Assembly (NCBI RefSeq): GCF_020360975.1
Contig: NW_025408669.1
Location: forward strand, 2,914,001-2,978,000
DNA length: 64,000 bases
Direction: 5' to 3'
Source of the DNA: Hirsutella rhossiliensis
Lineage: Eukaryota; Ascomycota; Sordariomycetes; Hypocreales; Ophiocordycipitaceae
Shown: one piece after another, positions 40,440 through 51,285 of the stretch
Layout: every line of letters starts with the position of its first letter
Position numbering within the stretch: the stretch's first letter is position 1
Notes under the pieces: model-generated
Told to the model about the DNA's origin: nothing
Database searches by the model: none
Seen by the model: only the letters and a program-made list of their open reading frames with translations
Position numbers and translations under genes: made by a program

Positions 40440-41117
40440 GACGGGTAGAACTTGAAGGCGCCTTTGACACGAGGAAAAATAGAGCTCTCAAGCCACTCTT
40501 TTCTAGCTCCATCATGCATCAACCTAGTTCTGTGTGATTCATATCTCTAAACCTTGCTCTATTACCCCGGTTCAAGAGTGACAGACAGGTTTTGTTGATG
40601 TTGGAGAAGACTGGTTGCCTCTAGAAGGTTCTATGTCATGTTGACATTTGTCAGCCATGTCTATATAAAACCTAGCATTCCATTCTTCTCTGTAGCTAGA
40701 TAGACATGACCACTATCATTCATTCACTTTTTCACAGTCCGTGTGTGCGGATATGTCACACAACGAGGTGCACGGGCAGTATGGATGACTGAGCGGCGAT
40801 CAGGAAGAAGATCCCCTGTGAATCGGGCAACGAAAGACTCTTGATTTATTCAGCCGTAGGCTGACTTTACATTATTCAGCCGTAGGCTGACTTTACATTA
40901 ATCGAATAAGTTTTCCCTAATATGAGGGTTTGGTGCAGCAGGGATCAGTTAAGTTTTCTGACATCTGATTGGTTGTATGGTTTCTAAAACGTAACTCAAC
41001 TGGATGATGGCCTTCTAAAAGTGGGTCCAATTTTGCACTTGCCCTGAATGTCACAGAGCTACTCTGAGCATCGCGGGTCGCCAACAAACCCATCGTACGC
41101 AGCTGCTTTCAACCGCA
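40440..41117. other. intergenic with a 26-bp tandem repeat
   Basis: No gene. Two copies of ATTCAGCCGTAGGCTGAC with a period of 26 bp lie at 40848-40899; each contains the stem CAGCC/GGCTG. A GTCTATATAAAACC TATA-like box lies near 40661. Confidence 0.5.
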
Positions 41118-41600
41118 GTGAACCCTATGCCTCATCGAGGGTCTCAAGGTGGCGTGGTTTCCATCGTATGCATTCGCTGTGGCGAGGAGAAACCAGCGCA
41201 AGACTTCCTCGGCAGAAGAAAGTCGGCTGGGCACACCAAGAGCTGCTTGGGCTGCCGCAATAAGCGCGCCTATCATGTTGGCTTTATCTCGCGCTCCACA
41301 AGATGTTCAATGCTGATCAATTGAAGTACTCCAGGTCCAGACGCATAACCCAGACTTTGAGGAGGTCGCGGTCCGTCCTTCCTCCGCTGACGGGCCTGCT
41401 GCGAAAGAACAGACCGAGATGCTCGCTTACAACCCGAGCAAAAGATACCTAAAGCCCAGCCTACATCATCTGAAAGTTTCCAGGAACGTCATACAGTGAG
41501 GTTTTCTTCCGAGGACTCGATGAGCCAACCGCGTGTAGTGCTGGGGACACCACTGCCGCCGACCCAACAAAGTTCAGGGAAAGGTTTAGGAGTTGGCAGG
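41118..41600 (+). pseudogene. four-Cys finger fragment, perhaps Helitron family 1 N-terminus
   Basis: Encodes CIRCGEEKPAQDFLGRR and SCLGCRNKRA (about 41169-41268), a C-x2-C...C-x2-C unit of the same build as the N-terminus of the minus-strand Helitron protein (CRTCKQDLPEVEFRS, ECANCRARR). After a stop and a frame change, a Pro/Ser-rich stretch with VVLGTPLPPTQ near 41537 recalls VVLGTPIQDS of that Helitron. No Rep or helicase follows. It could equally be a free zinc-finger gene relic. Confidence 0.35.
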
Positions 41601-42278
41601 TTCTCACTCAGAATCCGTATAAGAACGGTTAGGGGCTACGTAACTCCACTTGATGCTACCAAGACGTAGATGACGCAATGAATGCATGACTGTAGATTCT
41701 TGAATTTTCAGGCCTGCCTTACCGTTGACAGCAGACTTGCAGCCTTCGGCTGATTGTACGCCTTGCACCACTGCTCTAAAGTGCAAGGCGTGACGAAGTA
41801 TTTTATACATGAATAGAGAGACTAAGGGCAGCAGCTTGACTAGTCGTGACTGCCTATTACCGTCCGTAGGCAGTAGGCAGCAACGTGAATGAGCGTCTGA
41901 TCTTGACAGGACAACAATTGACTCTACTAGCGCGTATAAGAACGTAGACGCGTTCTCGCGGACACCTGATGCGTATGCCAGCCTCGTCTTATCTTAGAGC
42001 GCTGAACTTAGTAATACCAGCAGTGTTGGCTTCAGCAAGCCAACGGGGCCCGGCTTGTAGGGAGCTAGAGGGCAAAGGATCTCAGTCCATCAGGCCATGT
42101 TGCATTGACATATTGGGCCCAGCTTCTATTATAGGCTGTTGGGAAGGACTACCTCGTGCAATGTGTCACGAAACACGCTTAGCTCGTATGCAATACTATC
42201 TCCCACTCTCAGTGGGGCGTTATGCAAATACGCATTGGAAGAAAGGGGCCACACACTAAGGTTCAAAATGCATGGTTC
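41601..42278. other. intergenic, no gene seen
   Basis: Left flank of the copia element. No coding sequence supported. A CAGCCTTCGGCTG stem lies near 41732. Confidence 0.45.
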
Positions 42279-42478
42279 TGTGGACAGGCTCTTCACTGCA
42301 GTGAGGTTATTCGAACTGGTTCAATTGGTTATATCTTGTGTAACTAGGGAAACGTGTCCCATACAAACTGTGTGCAAAGACCTTCCTCCCTGTGTCTCAC
42401 CTCTTACTCGCACGTGACTAGCGCGGTCGATTAGTTATACGTGCGCGATCGGTGCCTAGTGCACAGGTGGATCCAACA
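42279..42478 (-). repeat. copia 3' LTR
   Basis: Left copy of the 200-bp repeat, downstream of RNase H on the coding strand. Confidence 0.85.
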
Positions 42479-42818
42479 CTGGAACCTCTTTCTAAATCGA
42501 TGATCGCGCACTAATCAATCCACCAAAAACACACCAAACACAGCGAATTAAGATGAGATAGGAAAAACACGAACAAGAACACCAACAAACTCCTACCACG
42601 ATGCATCACTATGTTGGATAGTGTGCTCTGACTGTAGCTCTCCCTCCCCCACACTGGGTGTGTTCTGCCACACGCCATCATGGGCCGCATTTCGAGCGCC
42701 GGATGCGCTAGCTGATTCCATCGGTCCCACGTTGGAATATGGACACGAGGATCTCCTCGTTAATGTGAATGGAATAAAGAACGACGGTAAAGCAGAAGAA
42801 GGGAACGAAAAAAACCGA

Positions 42819-44870
42819 TTAAATCTCGTCGAGAATTGTTGTGTTATTGCGATGAACGAATCCTTCCACCCTCACGTTTAGCTGATTGTCGCTAATAAAC
42901 TGCGTGAGGGCGCTGTTTGGTGATGCCTTCGTCATAGCATCGGCAGGGTTATCTGCGCCGTTGACCCAACGGATTTCCGCAATATCCCTTGATTCATATG
43001 CCTGCCTCAGCGCCATGATATCTATCATGAGTCGCTTCTCTGTTGTGGTGCCAAGTTTGACGAGGCACTCATAGAGGCTATATGAATCTGTGCAAATGAC
43101 GAGCGGATTTGCTTCAGATCAAGGCGTTGTGCGATCGTATTGACCGTTTGCTTGATCACAAATGCGAGATCGAAGCCCGATGTCAATCCATAGATCTCTG
43201 ATGCAAGAACGCTTCGAGTAACGCGCTTGCATTTAGTTGAGCTCAATGAAGAATGTTTCCGCGGATGGAAAATGAATCGGTTGATTGCGCGGTCTCATTG
43301 GCGATGATAATCACAAAGCCGATTTGAGAGCTTAAATCCTTATTGTTGGCGAATGATCCATCGGTGAACACAAAGATCTTCGCGCTCTCGAGATCGATGG
43401 GTATGTAACATAGGCCACGGTCGGGATTGTTGATCTGCCATTCAATCCGCTTGTTCAAAGCCTTGAAGTCGGTATTAACGGGCTCTTGGGCTTGTGCCGC
43501 AACGGAACAATCGTATGTTGCTTCGGGTTGGCAAATCGAAGCGATATATGCCCCCCGGGCGCGTTGAGCAGCATAATCCTGATGCCTACTTGATGCCTGA
43601 AGATTGATCTCCTCGAGGTTTTGGGCTTGGCCCTTCTGCCTGACGATGACACAGCCATTTTGTATGGTCAGGCGGCTACCGTTAAAGTCGCAGATGGAAC
43701 CTTCTTGGAGAATCTCTTTTGGCTTGGCCTTAAAGCAGAGTTCTTTCTCCTCGATCTTGAGAAATGCATCTGTGCCAACAATGAATGTGTCATCCGTTTG
43801 CAAGGCCGCGATGCCAAACAGGTCCTTGTCGGCGATGTTGTTTGCCGTGATCAGAAGGCACGGGTCAAACGAAGAGGTTTCCATATTAAGCTTGCGGCAG
43901 TGATGGTCGTGATATGTGTTGAACCAGTGGGCTCCTGCCTCTGCGATGCCATATAGCGGCTTCACGATTCGCAGGATTGTTCCCTCTGGATATCTTCTTT
44001 TGAGTTCTTGAGGAAGGGCTGCAAGGATGACACGGGCCAGCTTGGTCTGGGATTGTGTGTATGCCATCGTGATGTCTCTGATCATGATGAACATATCCCG
44101 TGTGCAGAGAAACGGTGCTAAGGCCAAGGCCACGCGTTGTGCGGGCCGGCTGATGGTAGGGGCTTGTGTGAGGATCCCACGTTTCCCATCATCATTGTAT
44201 CCTTGCACAACGAGGCGTGATTTCTCGTATGGCGTTGCAGTATTTCTTCCTTAACCTCTCTGACCATTCGTGATTTGAAGACACGATATCCACCATGTTT
44301 ATTCGCATCGAATTCTTCGGGTACAATGACCCCAGCGGCGAGGAGGTTCGTGAGCTCGAGTGTGTCGGAAGCTTCAAATGGGAAACCGGTGCTTGTGATC
44401 TTTCCTTCAGCTCGTAGCCGCTTGGCTAGGCCGAGATGTTCCATTTCTTTTCGAACAAGAAACGCATTAGCTTCATGATGAACGATAAATTGAACGGGTG
44501 AGCAAACAATAGTGGATTCTGATGTGCCATTTTGTGCAGCATCCTTCCTAGGTCGGCCACGCCTGCGCGGCCTCTTTGGCTCAGGGTATTCGAAAGGTTT
44601 GGGTTGGTCTTCTGTGGTAGGAAGAGGAAGAGGTTGTTGAGTTGTGGGTGGAAGGGGAAGGGTTTTGAAGAGGATGTTGTTGATCGGATTGTGTTGAGGA
44701 AGGAGTGATTGTTGTGTTGATGGGTCTGTGCGGCTAGGGCTAGGGTCGGGTTGCAACTGAGGAAGGAGCGATTCCGGGTGACGATAGTACGGTTGGACGC
44801 ATGTACTGCGAAATTTCGCTGGTCCGTTGTCCAGGTCAACTGCGATTTCCGTATCCGTCACCTCGAGCAC
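42819..44870 (-). pseudogene. copia reverse transcriptase and RNase H, frameshifted
   Basis: Read leftward. Before the RT there is a Pro-rich linker and GRPRKDAAQNG (AT-hook-like GRPRK). The RT shows RDMFIMIRDITMAYTQSQTK, LRIVKPLYGIAEAG and, at the catalytic site, LQTDDTFIVG, where the family has YVDD; the two Asp are kept. RNase H follows with FVFTDGSFANNKDLSSQIGF, SVLASEIYGL (the conserved Glu) and RWVNGADNPADAMTK. The gene is split over four open frames (44870-44118, 44208-43243, 43246-43025, 43028-42819), each change a small indel. Confidence 0.8.
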
Positions 44871-44923
44871 TTTATATGGGCCTTGCCATCCGTGCTTCTC
44901 GCGAAATACGCGAACTTCGCTTC

Positions 44924-46115
44924 CTAGCGCCAGGGATAGGGCAGGCGCAACGCTGTATCAGGCCCATTACGCGTATTTAACGCGGTCTGAACCTTCCTCT
45001 GGGCGTTGATCTTCCTCAGCTCTGACATCGTTCGCCACACCGCCTTAGCTCTTGCCATTGCGGAAGGTGTAGGCGGCGAATCCATCGTCATTCGAGGCAG
45101 AGCACCGAAGACGAGGAGGGTTGGAACGAGGCCATCCGGACCGGCTGTGTCGTTGACAGCCTTGAAAGCCATTTGAAGGACTTGATCAGGGCTCACGGTA
45201 TCCTTCAGCTCTGCCTTTAATATATCATATGCTCTTCGGACGGGCACATGATACTTCTCAACCTTCCCAACAGCCCAATGTGCTTCCACAGGCACCTGAT
45301 GACACGTTATTCCCATCAATTTCGCTTCTGCTTGGAACTCGGCAGCAGCGAAATTCGTGCCTGCGTCATGAGTGATCACATCGGGTGGTCCAAGGTATGT
45401 ATCCATCCAACATTGTTTCAACGCGAGCCACGTTTCCTTGGCCGTCATGTTGGATAGGAATCTCCCTGCCTGATAGGCAGTGGCGATCAACAACATGGAG
45501 GACTGGTCTGCCACCCAATGTCATGACATCAACGATGACTTCGTAATTGAAGTCACAATCATCCTTCAAGCTGAACTTGAACCTTCGTGGCGGGTCGGAT
45601 TTCATCTGACAGTAGTGGCAGAACTTCTTGATCATTTCCAGAGCTTCGATTTCCACATCATGGCCAGCCGAATTCAGCAGCTTGTGCAGCCGATACACGG
45701 ATGGATGACCAAAACGCGTGTGGAGGCGCCGCAATTCAGCCTCCGTGAGATATGCCACTGATGCCTCTTGTTTCCGCAAGAAGAACCACGCGTGACCCCA
45801 TCTTCGAATCACTGGAACGCTCACACCATTGCCAACGAGCTCGTTCGTGACGTTATTTAAATATACGCCGAGCCGATCCATATCAGCTAGGCATAGGAGG
45901 AATGGCGTTGGCACGTTGACTATATGAAAATCAACCTCTCCCACTGGTGTGTTCAAGGTGATCACGCCAAGTGGTGTTTCCAATCTTCCTGCACCAAATC
46001 TAACTGGTTCGGGCTTGCGATCATCACGGAATTGGACTGGGGGCATCTCTCGTTGGAGAGCACGCAGTTGTTCGATTCCTCCCGTCGATATGCATGCCGC
46101 ACCTGTGTCCGGCAT
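44924..46115 (-). pseudogene. copia protease and integrase, frameshifted
   Basis: The aspartic protease site is MPDTGAACIS near 46110. The GAG-pre-integrase zinc region has RLHTRFGHPSVYRLHKLL and KFCHYCQMK (HHCC). Integrase residues: an Asp in VIVDVMTLGG, an Asp in PDVITHDAGTNF, and a Glu in AHWAVGKVEKYH, giving a complete D, D, E set. The frame changes near 45430, between the first and second catalytic Asp. Confidence 0.8.
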
Positions 46116-46192
46116 GATTCCTTGGAACGAGTCTTGAGAGTAACGATCTAGTATGAATTGTGTGGGTTCGTCACTGTTGAATAACTTGATGC

Positions 46193-47905
46193 CTACTGGA
46201 GATCCGATGATGGAAAGCTTCGTTGGACAGAAGGTCGCAGCAGCGTAGAACGATTCATAAGGGTCAGAGGAGTCAGAATCATCGGATTCCTCGGTTCTCG
46301 AGTCATCCTGATCCTGTGATTCCCTTCATAGTCAGCCAAGAACATAGCATACGAACGAGATTGACCGTGGAAGCCTCTCTCTCGTAGATACTTCTCTTTG
46401 GCTGCTTTTCTCTCGTTTTCAGGATGTCTCGTTGAGAAACAACCTTCCTTGCCGCAAACGTAGCATTTCTTCTTCCAATTTGGCTGACGCCTTTGTGATT
46501 GACCTCTTGTTCCGCCGGAATTTCGCTGAAATTTGCGATCCACGAAGTGCTGATCATGTCCTCTATCCAGGTCTTGGGGATATTGGCCACTGGGTTGTTC
46601 AGATCGTTCATCTTGCATGGCAGATAGCGATGATCGAAGCTGTGATGCCAATCCCTCAAATGTAGGTGCGGGAGAGTATATCGCGAGTCGGAATTCAGGC
46701 ACACCACGGCACGCCCTGAGCGTTGCATCGATCAGGCCACCTTCGCCGCCAGACTTATCCCCGAGTGCTCTCCTACAGAGCCGCAATTTCGTAAGAAGGG
46801 CCTGGAGGACCTCGTCAGATGACTTACCGGGCATCTCAGCCCGAAGTCGGCTGAAGGTGAGGGTGCTCCAGTGGGTATGATACATCTTCTGGTTGATTTC
46901 GGTGTCAAAGTGCTCTTTCATCTTCTGATACATCTCAGCGAAGGTTAAATCAGTGCTGATTTCGTGTAGAAAGAAGGACTGAGCTTCCTGGCCAGAATCG
47001 AAGGGAAACACCATGGAATTTAGACGGAGGAATGTTTGCTTGACGGCACACGCTCATGAATTTCGGATCTTGTCATCGAAGATATCGTATGGTTCGCCGG
47101 TATAGGCTAGTTTCTTGTCCCATATCTTAATGAATCTAATCGTGAGATCGGCCTCAACTTCCTCGTTCTCGAATCGAACAGGTGGAATGCTCGTGTATGC
47201 ATCTCGGAAGTTGGTAGTCCGTACGGGGCGTCTGCTGATACCGAGGGATTCGCGCCATTGATGCTGAGGCTCTTGCTGAGCGGGTTGATGGGTCTCAATG
47301 ATCTGAGGGATTCCGGTTCCGCCGGTCGGGTAATAGTTGGCTGCTGGATTACTACCGGTGCCGGTGACGATATAGCCGCTTTAACAGTTCCTTGGAGCAG
47401 CTTCTGTTTCACCTTATATGCCACGGTGTTTTCAGCAACCTCTTGACCAAGCAACTCGTTCTCATCCCATTCAGGAAGTTCGTTACTTGTTAGAAGGCCA
47501 CATAAAGCTCGAGAGATGCTAGAGTTGGCCTTGCCCATATAGATCCCCCTAATTCTGAGAAGCGTCCGGAGTCTTGATCTAAGGCGTGGGTTGATTAGTT
47601 CGAAGTCATCATAGCTCCATCCCGTGAAGTCGTTATACAGATCCCCAAGCAGGGCAATTCCGTGGTTACGTTTATCCACCGTGTATGTTGCCACACAGCC
47701 TAAGAAGAAGCTGTTGCGGTGGACAAGGGAGGAGCTCTGGGTGATAGGTTCGTTGAGGAAATCCGCGTCGAAATGCCTGATCGGGAGTGAAGGGCTCCAC
47801 GATCGTCAGGTTCCGTTCAACGAGTTGCCTGTCTTCGAGAGACACGTTGGCCGGGGTATCCTGGGCTGTTGCCGGGGCTAGTGCGGCAGATGAATTGTCA
47901 GACAT
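46193..47905 (-). pseudogene. copia Gag, frameshifted
   Basis: Starts at 47905 (MSDNSSAALAPATAQD). The frame shifts at about 47788 and continues as HFDADFLNEPITQSSSLVHR into the 47694-47107 frame (WSYDDFELINPRLRSRLR). It then moves to the 47014-46193 frame with MYQKMKEHFDTEINQKMY and a knuckle CYVCGKEGCFSTRH, the RNA-binding zinc finger. It forms the particle shell of the element. At least two frame changes. Confidence 0.75.
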
Positions 47906-48172
47906 ATTGACAGGCTGTGTGCTGAGAAACAGGGCACAGGGTGTCAATGAGGTTATCAATGTGCGATAGGGCACGCCTAAGGGTCGCTGATGACAGCAAA
48001 GCTTAGGCACGGTTGGATAACTAGAGTGGGCTCTGATGCAGAGTCTTCGTAGCAATCCGCGCGTTGTAGCAACTATCCTACCGTCAGGAGCTCGCTTTGC
48101 AGAGCGTGACGATAGGTTAGCTCTCTTCCGTCTTGCTGTTCTGTGTCACCTTTGCCGGGCGACACTGATCAG

Positions 48173-48372
48173 TGTGGACAGGCTCTTCACTGCAGTGAGG
48201 TTATTCGAACTGGTTCAATTGGTTATATCTTGTGTAACTAGGGAAACGTGTCCCATACAAACTGTGTGCAAAGACCTTCCTCCCTGTGTCTCACCTCTTA
48301 CTCGCACGTGACTAGCGCGGTCGATTAGTTATACGTGCGCGATCGGTGCCTAGTGCACAGGTGGATCCAACA
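48173..48372 (-). repeat. copia 5' LTR
   Basis: Right copy of the 200-bp repeat, upstream of Gag on the coding strand. Confidence 0.85.
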
Positions 48373-48447
48373 CCAGTCGAATTTAGGGGCCACATAAAAA
48401 TCCCACATAACTTGCATCCCTCGTCAAAAGAGGTAAAATCCATCACG

Positions 48448-49243
48448 ATGATGCCCTCCACGCAAACAGGCAGGGAGGTGTACATCACCAAACTCAAAGA
48501 AAGCCTCGATTGGACCCCTTGGATTAGGGGAATCAAATCGTTGGCTAAAACACATGAAATATGGGACTACATTGACCCAGATAGGACCTTGGTGCTCACG
48601 GAGCCCGTGGACCTCAGCTGGAGCGGCACTGTTGCAGCCCTTGGACCAAAGCCCATGAGGACAGCTTTCCCGGACAATGAAGCCGGGTTCGCACGGGCCA
48701 AGGAAGACTACAACGAAAGGCTTCAGGAGGCCAAGGAGGAATTCCGCCATCAAGAAAAGATCAACCTCAAGGAATATGACCGTTATAAGGCCAAAAAGAA
48801 GGCCATAATGCAAATCGAGGAGGTGATCAAGAATTCAATCAGTGAAGGGCTCCAAGGGGAGACCCTCATCCAACAGTCGGCGAGAGACAAGATCAAAGAG
48901 CAAGCAGAAGGTCCTCCCCTCTATCGAGGAAGAGAAGACCCTAATCGACGACCGTTATCAACAAATAATCAACACGAAAGGAAGCCGGGACTGGAAGGCA
49001 TGGGCTGACCAGCTCGACCAAGTAATCATGGACTCAAGAGACCTAGGTGTCTCTACAATCAACAATACGAGGATTCGTCAGGACTTCCTCAAATCAATCG
49101 AGGAATGGGACATCGCATGGGCTGCGATGGTCAGGGCCATTGACCTACTTCTTCAACGCAGCGGGCAACCGGAAACAGAGATCCGGATCGTTGTTGCAGA
49201 CTTCAAGAGAGAAGTCGGAATCAGGAAGAAGCCACGGCTGTAA
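48448..49243 (+). pseudogene. second copia-type Gag, one frameshift, 3' truncated
   Basis: MMPSTQTGREVYITKLKESL, then LDWTPWIRGIKSLAKTHEIW and DYIDPDRTLVL, the W...W..YIDP layout of Gag from another fungal copia family. A helical Glu/Lys-rich part follows. One frameshift near 48910 leads to SRDWKAWADQLDQVIMDSR and ends at RKKPRL, where the gypsy LTR starts. Protease and pol are missing. It is on the opposite strand to the copia element at its left and its first 75 bp upstream are that element's LTR, so it is the interrupted neighbour. Confidence 0.65.
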
Positions 49244-49475
49244 GAGGCTGGCCCGGAGTTTACTCAACAAGCAGGTGCCTATGTGTTGTCTATCTAGAGC
49301 TGAGGAGGAAAGGAAGCTGAACTCGAGGCGTAGCCTCGAGTGCGAGCTTATATTACCCTTCACAGAATGTTCTCGCAGCTTCCGGGTCCGCGGAGCGGGG
49401 CCGGTGCTGCCACCCGAGCACGACCCACCGGACCCGGTACAACCGGGTCCACCAAGCCGGGCACAGCCCGTGACA
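49239..49475 (-). repeat. gypsy family 1 3' LTR, 237 bp
   Basis: Same sequence as solo LTR 3. On its right, read on the minus strand, GGAGAAAGGGGGCTAA directly precedes TGTCACGGG, a textbook polypurine tract. This makes it the 3' LTR of the minus-strand gypsy fragment that follows. Confidence 0.85.
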
Positions 49476-50034
49476 TTAGCCCCCTTTCTCCCCTCCGACC
49501 AGGTCGGCGTCTGCGGGGTTCTTGCTTTCCTGCCAGCGTCTCGTACCTCTCCCTAGGGCCATCATTGGTCTTGATTGGCCCGTACTTGTCCTCGAATGCC
49601 TTCATCGCAATTGTTCCTTGCAACCACTCAAGTGGCTCCCAAGTCGGCTCTGCGTAGCCCGTCCATCGCACTAGTGCTTGCCTGAATTCCCCTCGTCCGC
49701 GCTTCTTCCATCTCGCGCAGAGAATCTCGTCGACATCCCACAGATCCGCGCCGGTCTCATCTTGTACCGGTGGTGGCTGTGCGTCATCCACCTTTTGGCC
49801 AGGAGCCGGATCTTGATGCGCCCTCCGCAAAAGGTCAACATGGAATCGCGGGTAAATTGAACCACGAACATCGAGTTCAACGACGTGCGAACTAATTACC
49901 TTCGTGACTGTGTACTTGTGATGCAGCCAGTCGAGCTTCTTGCACGGTCGTGGTGATCTGTAGTTTGCCATCGAGAGCCACACCTTGTCACCAACTTCAA
50001 ACCGCTCCGCAGGCTGTCTGTGAAAGGCCTCTAG
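49476..50034 (-). pseudogene. gypsy family 1 integrase C-terminus with chromodomain
   Basis: Reads PAERFEVGDKVWLSMANYR, RPCKKLDWLHHKYTVTK and YPRFHVDLLRRAHQDPAPGQ, which is the SH3-like integrase C-terminus of chromoviruses. A chromodomain follows: DVDEILCARWKKRGRGEFRQ, ALVRWTGYAEPTWEP. Chromodomains direct integration to marked chromatin. The rest of pol is absent: a second gypsy LTR starts at 50035. Confidence 0.8.
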
Positions 50035-50204
50035 TGAGTTGATACAACTAACTAGTCCCTATGCTGTTTACTATCAAGTTAGAGAAGAAAGAAAGAAAGA
50101 GAATATACTACATGAGAGCACAACGGCATTTTATAGCTTCGAGCCAATGGAAGGTTCTAGAAGCTAGGCGGCGCAGCCGCCGTTGAAGCGGCTTGCCCGT
50201 TACA
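50035..50204 (-). repeat. gypsy family 2 3' LTR, about 170 bp
   Basis: The right border is clear: on the minus strand GGAAGGGAGGGAGGTAA (polypurine tract) precedes TGTAACGGGCAAG. A CTATAAAATG TATA box lies near 50133. The left border (TGAGTTGATACAAC, 50035) is set by the loss of gypsy 1 coding sequence and is less sure. Confidence 0.65.
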
Positions 50205-50901
50205 TTACCTCCCTCCCTTCCAACGTTTCCTCTTCCGTGGGATCGTGGCAATCTGTGTCAAGATGACTTGAGAAGGTGACATTCTTTTTATGTTTCTTCC
50301 ATTGCTTCCATGCATCGGTGTGTCGAATAGTGGTAAGGGGTTCCCACGTAGGCTGCGAGTAGTCATGCCATTTTACGAGCACCTTCTTATGCGTACCTTC
50401 CATTCTTTCATCCAGAATCCTTTCGACGAGGTACATTTCTTGGCCGTCCACCAGCACCGGTGGGGCACTCTCTTGATCGATTTTCTGCGAAGGCAATGGG
50501 TCTCCGGGTACTGGCCGGAGTAGATCGACGTGAAAGACTGGATGGATACGTCCAGGCACACCCAACCTGTAGGCATGTGGGCTGACTTCGGCGAGCACTT
50601 GATATTTGGCATGTAACCAATCGAGCTTCTTGCAGGGTCGCGATGTTTTGACATTTCTCAAGTTGAGGTATACCCAATCCCCAGGCTTGTATCTCGGTGC
50701 GGCCGTCCTGTGTTTGTTGGCTTGTGCTTGCTGTATTTCCTGGGCCATAGCTATCGCTGCTTGCGCAAACTCCGTGGCATCATGTAGTCTCTGAATAAAA
50801 TCCTCGGCTGCTGCTTCTCCCTGTGTCGTGTCTTCCGTTCTTCGATGCTCAACTAACTGGATTGGCTCATTGTGGTAGCCGTGTGTGAGGCGCACACACA
50901 A
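50200..50901 (-). pseudogene. gypsy family 2 integrase C-terminus with chromodomain
   Basis: A 233-aa open piece: HDATEFAQAAIAMAQEIQQA, then YKPGDWVYLNLRNVKTSRP, CKKLDWLHAKYQVLAEVSPH and HPVFHVDLLRPVPGDPLPSQ. The chromodomain has YLVERILDERMEG, KVLVKWHDYSQPTWEP. The C-terminal end is complete (stop at 50200, just before the polypurine tract); the N-terminal and catalytic parts are missing. It sits inside gypsy family 1. Confidence 0.8.
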
Positions 50902-50987
50902 CTAAACAGAGAGTGAAGAACGGGGGTCAATTATTCAATTCATTGATCTCTGAAGATCCCATAAAATCCCGAGAATAGGCACCCATC

Positions 50988-51272
50988 TTATATGATAGCA
51001 TCCTCCGTTTCCTGACGGCCTACTCCGAGACATCTCGGAGGTATTCCTTCTCCTAGCGCGTGACAGGTTGCCTCCTTCCGAGGAGTTCGTCCCGAACTCT
51101 TAAGCTCCTTGCCGACAGATCGATCGTAGTCCACCAGGAACTTCTTGTCGACGAAGTCGCTTCGGGACACCCAGGAGTTCTCTTCGTCTTCGTGGCCTTT
51201 CCACTTCACCAGATATCTTCGGCGACTTCTCGGTCCGCAATGATTGAGGATTTGTTCCGGCGCTTGCAAGAG
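50988..51272 (-). pseudogene. gypsy family 3 chromodomain fragment fused to Helitron C edge
   Basis: Encodes PEQILNHCGPRSRRRYLVKW and KGHEDEENSWVSRSDFVDKK, a third chromodomain of its own type, ending at 50988. The stretch to its left (50902-50987) contains the CCCCGTTCTTCACTCTCTG block shared with solo LTR 4, so that LTR family belongs here. On the right it runs directly, in an open frame, into the intron of the Helitron accessory gene: the two were joined by a deletion or by end-to-end insertion near 51272. Confidence 0.65.
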
Positions 51273-51285
51273 AACAGGGCACGCC

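Larger units (their letters stand above)
42279..48372 (-). mobile_element. Ty1/copia element with identical LTRs
   Basis: Two 200-bp direct repeats, 42279-42478 and 48173-48372, read TGTGGACAGG...GGATCCAACA and show no difference that I can find. Read on the minus strand they start TGTTGGATCC, a usual copia LTR start. The interior encodes Gag, protease, integrase, RT and RNase H in copia order on the minus strand. A purine-rich tract (AGAAAGAGG) lies just inside the left LTR, as expected for the 3' end. The flanking 5-mers differ (GGTTC against CCAGT), so no target duplication is visible. Confidence 0.85.

Noticed and set aside
49360..49475. Chromodomain frame continuing through the LTR to 49360
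   Set aside because: Read-through into the gypsy LTR after the polypurine tract; not part of the ancestral protein.
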